Assembly (NCBI RefSeq): GCF_001279775.1 | Contig: NZ_LGDG01000238.1 | Span: 3,589 to 67,588, forward strand | DNA from: Streptomyces sp. MMG1533 | GTDB taxonomy: Bacteria; Actinomycetota; Actinomycetes; Streptomycetales; Streptomycetaceae | DNA: 64,000 nucleotides | Direction of reading: 5' to 3' | Shown here: positions 56,431 to 64,000 of the stretch, in pieces | How the letters are laid out: each line of letters starts with the position of its first letter | Numbering within the stretch: position 1 is the first letter of the stretch | Notes under the pieces: generated by a model | What the model was told of the DNA's origin: nothing | What the model saw: the letters and a program-made list of their open reading frames with translations, nothing else | Database searches by the model: none | Program-made: the position numbers and the translations under genes

Positions 56431-57737
56431 TGGCGACGAACCCCGTACCCCAGTTCCCGGACGGCTTCCTGTGGGGCGTCTCGACCTCGGCGCACCAGAT
56501 CGAGGGAGCGGCGGACGAGCGCGAGCCGTCCGTCTGGGACGCCTTCACGGCCGAGCCGGGACATGTGAAGGACGGCTCCACGGCAGCGGTGGCCTGCGAC
56601 CACTACCACCGCTACCGCGAGGACGTGGCCCTCCTGGCGGGCCTGGGCGTGGACGCGTACCGCTTCTCGATCTCCTGGCCGAGGGTGCGTGCCGAGGGCG
56701 GCCTGGACTTCTACGACCGGCTGGTCGACGAGCTGTGCGCGGCGGGTATACGCCCGGTCCCGACCCTCTTCCACTGGGATCTTCCGGTGTCCCTCGACTG
56801 GCTGGAGCGGGACACGGCGTCGCATTTCGCGGAGTACGTGTCGGTCGTCGCCGACCGTCTGGGCGACCGCGTGAAGAAGTGGATCACGATCAACGAGCCC
56901 GCGGAACACACGCTGTTCGGGCACGCTCTGGGCGCGCACGCCCCCGGCAAGCAGCTGATGTTCGACGCGCTCCCGGCCGCCCACCACCAACTCCTCGCCC
57001 ACGGTCTTGCCGTACGGGCCCTGCGCGCGTCCGGCGCCACGGACATCGGTATCGCCAACTCCCACGGCCCGACGTGGCCGGCTTCGCAGGACCCCGCGGA
57101 CGTGGAGGCGGCCGGCTTCTACGACCTCCTCCTCAACCGCCTCTTCTCGGACCCGGTCCTGCTGGGCGAATACCCGGAGGGCCTCGGGGAGTTGATGCCG
57201 GGCGACGACATCTCGGCCGACCTGAAGGTCATCGGGGAGCCGCTGGACTGGTACGGCATCAACTACTACGCGCCGACCCGGGTGGGCGCCCCGCAGGGCG
57301 CGGACATCGAGTTCGGCGGTCTGACGATCCCGGCGGAACTCCCCTTCTCCGTAAGGGAGATCGAGGGCGTCCCGGTGACGGACTTCGGCTGGCCGGTGGT
57401 CCCCGAGGGCCTGACGGACCTCCTGACCACCTTCCACGACCGCTACGCCGACCGCCTCCCCCCGATCGTCATCACCGAGAACGGCTGCTCCTACGCAGGC
57501 ATCGACGACCAGGCCCGCATCACCTACCTGGACGGCCACATCCGGGCCCTGCACCGGGCGTCGGAGGCCGGCGTGGACGTCCGCGGCTACTTCGTCTGGT
57601 CCCTCCTGGACAACTTCGAGTGGGCGGAGGGCTACGCACGGCGGTTCGGGCTGATCCACGTGGACTACGAGACGCTGGAGAGGACACCGAAGGCGTCGTA
57701 CACCTGGTACCGGGACCTGCTGAGGGCACAGCGCTGA
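56430..57737 (+). CDS. GH1 beta-glucosidase
   Basis: 435 residues, complete GH1 barrel. FPDGFLWGVSTSAHQIEGA at the start, YRFSISWPRV, LFHWDLPVSL, WITINEPAEH (acid/base Glu), WYGINYYAP, IVITENGCSY (nucleophile Glu) and FVWSLLDNFEWAEGY. No signal peptide, so hydrolyses imported beta-glucosides such as cellobiose. ATG 56430 is favoured by the likely leaderless promoter; ATG 56418 is possible. No sugar transporter or LacI gene adjacent. Confidence 0.94.
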   Translation: MATNPVPQFPDGFLWGVSTSAHQIEGAADEREPSVWDAFTAEPGHVKDGSTAAVACDHYHRYREDVALLAGLGVDAYRFSISWPRVRAEGGLDFYDRLVDELCAAGIRPVPTLFHWDLPVSLDWLERDTASHFAEYVSVVADRLGDRVKKWITINEPAEHTLFGHALGAHAPGKQLMFDALPAAHHQLLAHGLAVRALRASGATDIGIANSHGPTWPASQDPADVEAAGFYDLLLNRLFSDPVLLGEYPEGLGELMPGDDISADLKVIGEPLDWYGINYYAPTRVGAPQGADIEFGGLTIPAELPFSVREIEGVPVTDFGWPVVPEGLTDLLTTFHDRYADRLPPIVITENGCSYAGIDDQARITYLDGHIRALHRASEAGVDVRGYFVWSLLDNFEWAEGYARRFGLIHVDYETLERTPKASYTWYRDLLRAQR

Positions 57738-57820
57738 GGGCACGGCGCTGAGGCCCGCTCAGGGCCGACAGCGGAGTCCAGGGGGCGGAGCCCCCTGGGG
57801 GACGCGTGGGCAGATCTCGC

Positions 57821-61507
<3,687 letters not shown>

Positions 61508-61580
61508 GGGTGCGGACCCCCACGGACGAGGACGAGGTGGACGGGCGGGTGCGGACCCGTCGCAGCGGGCGCCCGTACGG

Positions 61581-62909
61581 TCAGGCGAGCGTGAGGGTGA
61601 GAACCGCGGAGTACGAGCCCGGAGGTGTGAACGCCGGTACGTTCAGGGAGAGTCCGGCGTCTACGGTGAACTCACCTCCGGTGAGCGTGCCGTTGGGGGT
61701 GGACGCGAGCGTCGCCCCCGAACTGCCCACGGCCCCGGACGAACCCGCCCGGCAGGTGCTCGGACTGCCGGCCTTGGTGGCGCAGGCCGGGTTCCAACTC
61801 AGCTTCCCCGCCTCGATCTTGGCGCCGGGTCCGGTGAAGTCGGTGACCTTGCCGGTGAGGGACCAGCCCGCGGGTCCGCCGCGGAAGTCCTTGACGGTGA
61901 CGGTCCGCAGGGCGCCCTCGGACGCGCCGCCCTTGCCGAAGTCGACCGCCGACAGCTCGACGGCGTCCCCGGCCTGGGACATGGACAGCGTGCCCGCCCG
62001 CACCGTGGTGGTGAGTTTCTGGCTGCCGTCCGGGACGGGCGTGTCGTCGACGACGACGTACGCGGCGGGACCGGCGCCCTTGTCCGCGCTCCAGGCGCCG
62101 CCCTCGTACGCCACGACACCGGTGGTCGTCCTGTCGGTGACGACGAGCGAGCCGCTGAAGGCGCCCGCCGAGTCGGCGGTCGCCGTGGCCGTGTCCGCGG
62201 TCTGGGTGTCCCCGGACCGTCCGGCCAGAGTGACGGTCGCGCCGGGTGTGAAGTCACTGCCGGTGACGGTGACGCTGTCACCGGAGCCGCCCGAGGCCGA
62301 ACCGAGCGCTATGGCACGGGTGTTGGTCTGGCCGCCGTCCGTCGCGGTGACGGTCTCCGAGACCGGCGCGGGCGGGGTGGTGACCGTGCACGGGGTGTCC
62401 AGCTCCAGGATGTAGCTGGTGTGGATGTTGTAGTCGCCGGGCGAGAGCGTGATGGCGCCCGGCGCGGTGACGGTGAAGGTGCCGGTCATCGAGAACGAGG
62501 GGAAGACGCCCTTGCCGGGCACCGGCGGGTTCTTCTTCGGCCCGGCGACCGTGACGTCGCCGGTCTGGGCGCCGCCGAGGGTGACCTTGCCGGTGGGGGT
62601 CATGATGTCGGCCGGCAGGGCGAGGTCGGTGGGGTTGCTGGCGGCGGGCTCGACCACCGTGTAGGTCACGGTTACGGTGTCCCCCACCTCGGGGCTGGCG
62701 TTGTCCACCGTGATGTTCGCGGTGGTGGTGCCGTCGATCGGCGGAATGCCCGCGATCGGTGGCGGGACGCAGTGCGTGGCGAACTCCACGTCGACGGACT
62801 GGGCGGACACGGCGCCGGCCGGGGCGGCCAGTGTGCCGCCGACGGTCACCGCGAGCGCTGTCGCCCCGAGCAGCGCCGCCCAGCGGCGTCTTCGGTTGAT
62901 CGGTCCCAT
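61581..62909 (-). CDS. Secreted WxL-like beta-rich protein
   Basis: 442 residues. Signal peptide 1-33 (cleavage after AGA). Tandem beta-sandwich segments: NASPEVGDTVTVTYTVVEPA, GSGDSVTVTGSDFTPGATVT (Ig-like), and a C-terminal NVPAFTPPGSYSAVLTLTLA, which resembles the end of WxL domains. No LPXTG or TM anchor. 73 bp upstream of the DUF916 gene, so probably cotranscribed and bound to it. A CTGATGGTCCGTCAG palindrome lies about 100 bp upstream of the start. Confidence 0.75.
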   Translation of the reverse strand: MGPINRRRRWAALLGATALAVTVGGTLAAPAGAVSAQSVDVEFATHCVPPPIAGIPPIDGTTTANITVDNASPEVGDTVTVTYTVVEPAASNPTDLALPADIMTPTGKVTLGGAQTGDVTVAGPKKNPPVPGKGVFPSFSMTGTFTVTAPGAITLSPGDYNIHTSYILELDTPCTVTTPPAPVSETVTATDGGQTNTRAIALGSASGGSGDSVTVTGSDFTPGATVTLAGRSGDTQTADTATATADSAGAFSGSLVVTDRTTTGVVAYEGGAWSADKGAGPAAYVVVDDTPVPDGSQKLTTTVRAGTLSMSQAGDAVELSAVDFGKGGASEGALRTVTVKDFRGGPAGWSLTGKVTDFTGPGAKIEAGKLSWNPACATKAGSPSTCRAGSSGAVGSSGATLASTPNGTLTGGEFTVDAGLSLNVPAFTPPGSYSAVLTLTLA

Positions 62910-63012
62910 GGGTGCCCCCTCCTGAGGGATGCGGGCGCAGCGGCTCTTCTGCGCCGACAGGGGGCATTGACGTGTGGATCGCGTGAGAAGTCAATGGAGA
63001 TGCGGGGGTAAT

Positions 63013-63070
63013 CTGATGGTCCGTCAGTTCCGGTGCCGGTTTTCGTCAACACCGGTGACTGACGGACCAG
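63013..63070. promoter_or_regulatory. Palindromic operator upstream of WxL-like gene
   Basis: CTGATGGTCCGTCAG (63013-63027) is an imperfect palindrome. A half-conserved copy CTGACGGACCAG lies at 63059-63070, about 45 bp away. The same 15-mer recurs upstream of the next gene in inverted orientation. Confidence 0.7.
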
Positions 63071-63129
63071 TTGGTGTGGGGGGTTGGGTCATTCCAGGTG
63101 GTCTCGGCCGGCGTCCCGGTTCGCTCGGC

Positions 63130-63606
63130 TCAGTCGAACACGAACGGCCCGGGCGACTGTGCCCCGGTCGCCGTGCAGGTGATGGTGATCCCGAAGACCG
63201 TCATCTGCAGGGATCCGCCGTATGCCTCCAGGGTGTCGCCGGAGGCCACCGTGCCGTCGAGCGGGCCGACCGTGACGGGGTCACCGGCCGCCATGGCCGG
63301 GTTCTTCGTGCCGGTGAAGGCGGTGGTGCCGCCCGCGGCGTTCACCAGGGTGAGGGTGGAGCTGATCGAGTCCTGCCCCAGGGCGATCGGCGCGGTGATC
63401 GCGGAGGAGGTGACGGTGACGGTGGCGGCGGTGCCGTCCTGCGTCGCCGTCAGGGTGGCCTCGCCACCGCCGAAGGTGCCGCAGTCGGCGGTGATGGTGG
63501 CGGTGTCCGGGGTGACGGCCACCGCCGTGGGTGCGAGCGCGAGGCCGGTGAGCGCGAGGGCTCCGACCGCGACGGCCACACCTGTTCCTGTTCGCTTGCC
63601 TCTCAT
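63130..63606 (-). CDS. Small secreted beta-rich protein
   Basis: 158 residues. Signal peptide about 1-30 (VAVAVGALALTGLALAPTAVA), then a Thr/Ala/Gly-rich beta protein: TITADCGTFGGGEATLTATQ, two Cys likely disulfide-bonded (TADCG and TITCTATG), ending SPGPFVFD. Unknown function; composition and position match the WxL-like/DUF916 module. Confidence 0.75.
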   Translation of the reverse strand: MRGKRTGTGVAVAVGALALTGLALAPTAVAVTPDTATITADCGTFGGGEATLTATQDGTAATVTVTSSAITAPIALGQDSISSTLTLVNAAGGTTAFTGTKNPAMAAGDPVTVGPLDGTVASGDTLEAYGGSLQMTVFGITITCTATGAQSPGPFVFD

Positions 63607-63663
63607 GGGTTCCGACTCCCTTCCCTTGCGGGGAACTGCCATGTGGGGATGGACGGGAGAAAT

Positions 63664-63694
63664 CTGACGCTCCAGAAAACTGACGGACCATCAG
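63664..63694. promoter_or_regulatory. Second copy of the 15-bp palindromic operator
   Basis: CTGACGGACCATCAG (63680-63694) is the exact reverse complement of the 63013 site, 74 bp upstream of the small secreted protein's start. A degenerate copy CTGACGCTCCAG (63664-63675) precedes it. Confidence 0.7.
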
Positions 63695-63786
63695 AACTGC
63701 TGGTTTCATTGATGCGCATGGGGCGGATGACGGCAAGAGCGATATTCGGCCGGTCATGGCCCGGTCGGCTTGCCCGCCCCTGGACG

Positions 63787-63858
63787 GGAGCCGACCCGCA
63801 TGGGGACGAGCCGCATGGGAACCGACCCGCATGGGGGACGAGCCGCCCGGGGGACAAG
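63787..63858. repeat. Degenerate tandem repeat, ~32-bp unit
   Basis: GAGCCGACCCGCATGGGGACGAGCCGC-type units are repeated twice with a partial third. No gene is supported from 63695 to 63900. Confidence 0.5.
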
Positions 63859-63902
63859 CCGCGCAGTGTCGGCAGGGCGAGGTCGGTGAGGTTGCCGGGC
63901 CG

Positions 63903-64000
63903 CCCCGGTGGGGGCCGGTGGGGGCCGGTGGGGCCCGGTGGGGCCCGGTGGGGCCCGGTGGGGCCCGGTGGGGCCCGGTGGGGCCCGGTGGGGCCCGGTG
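63903..64000. repeat. Decamer tandem repeat GGGCCCGGTG, running off window
   Basis: About ten head-to-tail copies of a 10-bp unit; the first two are GGGGCCGGTG, the last seven are identical. It continues past the window end. If coding, three units would give a ten-residue period (GPVGPGGARW), but I see no gene around it. Confidence 0.9.

Noticed and set aside
63603..63857. 84-codon minus frame upstream of the small secreted protein
   Set aside because: It runs through the operator and the tandem repeat and has Pro/Arg/Ser-rich composition without a ribosome site.

Overview
The window reads as a piece of a Streptomyces chromosome core. GC is very high throughout, third codon positions are almost all G or C, GTG and TTG starts are common, regulators are abundant, and several genes are typical of the genus: an XRE regulator paired with a DUF397 protein, a SigE-family sigma factor, a leuA leader peptide, Zur-controlled znuACB, and SCO2521/SCO2522/SCO2525-family proteins. 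From memory, unverified, the order ppdK - glyQS - znuACB/zur - uppS - recO - SCO2521..SCO2525 families - leuA - M4 protease - era parallels the SCO249x-SCO254x part of S. coelicolor. I saw no rRNA, tRNA, CRISPR array, IS transposase or prophage.

Layout. 1-4.2 kb: 3' part of a beta carbonic anhydrase, an OmpR-type two-component pair whose regulator carries an octapeptide-repeat linker, a decayed chloramphenicol-phosphotransferase-like gene and a small hypothetical. 4.2-14.2 kb: pyruvate phosphate dikinase, then a ROK regulator divergent from a translationally coupled pair of (alpha/alpha)6-barrel glycosidases, then a membrane-anchored sulfatase/phosphatase-fold enzyme. 14.2-24.4 kb: dusB and several regulator/effector sets (DHA2 exporter + AraC; XRE divergent from a second exporter with a perfect operator-like dyad; aldo/keto reductase + TetR + VOC protein behind a TGTCAGCTGACA cluster) and a nuclease-fold protein. 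24.5-31 kb: housekeeping and zinc: glyQS, znuA-znuC-znuB, zur, uppS, recO. 31-38.4 kb: accessory DNA: small-ORF pair, XRE + duplicated DUF397 protein, and an interrupted SCO2521-2525-type cluster in which a GNAT-membrane fusion and a D-amino-acid-oxidase-like gene lie where the P-loop gene is expected and only a frameshifted stub of the SCO2524-type gene remains. 38.4-52.7 kb: secreted peptidase, putative glycoside hydrolase, complete class A beta-lactamase, AraC regulator, methyltransferase, tyrosine phosphatase, SigE sigma plus membrane partner, DHDPS-like aldolase, lipoprotein, an MMPL exporter/kinase/regulator operon and a TerB-like protein. 52.9-60.6 kb: leuA with attenuator leader, cytoplasmic M4 peptidase with emfourin inhibitor, GH1 beta-glucosidase, era, amtB-glnK. 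60.5-64 kb: a secreted/surface module (DUF916-type membrane-anchored protein, WxL-like secreted protein, small secreted protein) with identical 15-bp palindromes upstream of both secreted-protein genes, ending in a decamer tandem repeat that runs off the window.

Functional links. Zur should repress znuACB through two TGA..TCA boxes over the znuA promoter. The ROK protein probably controls the divergent glycosidases. The TetR and XRE genes sit beside dyads that are good candidates for their own operators. LeuA is probably attenuated by a 15-residue leader with four consecutive Leu codons. No database search was possible: all family names come from motif and whole-protein recognition, and all start sites from Shine-Dalgarno inspection.
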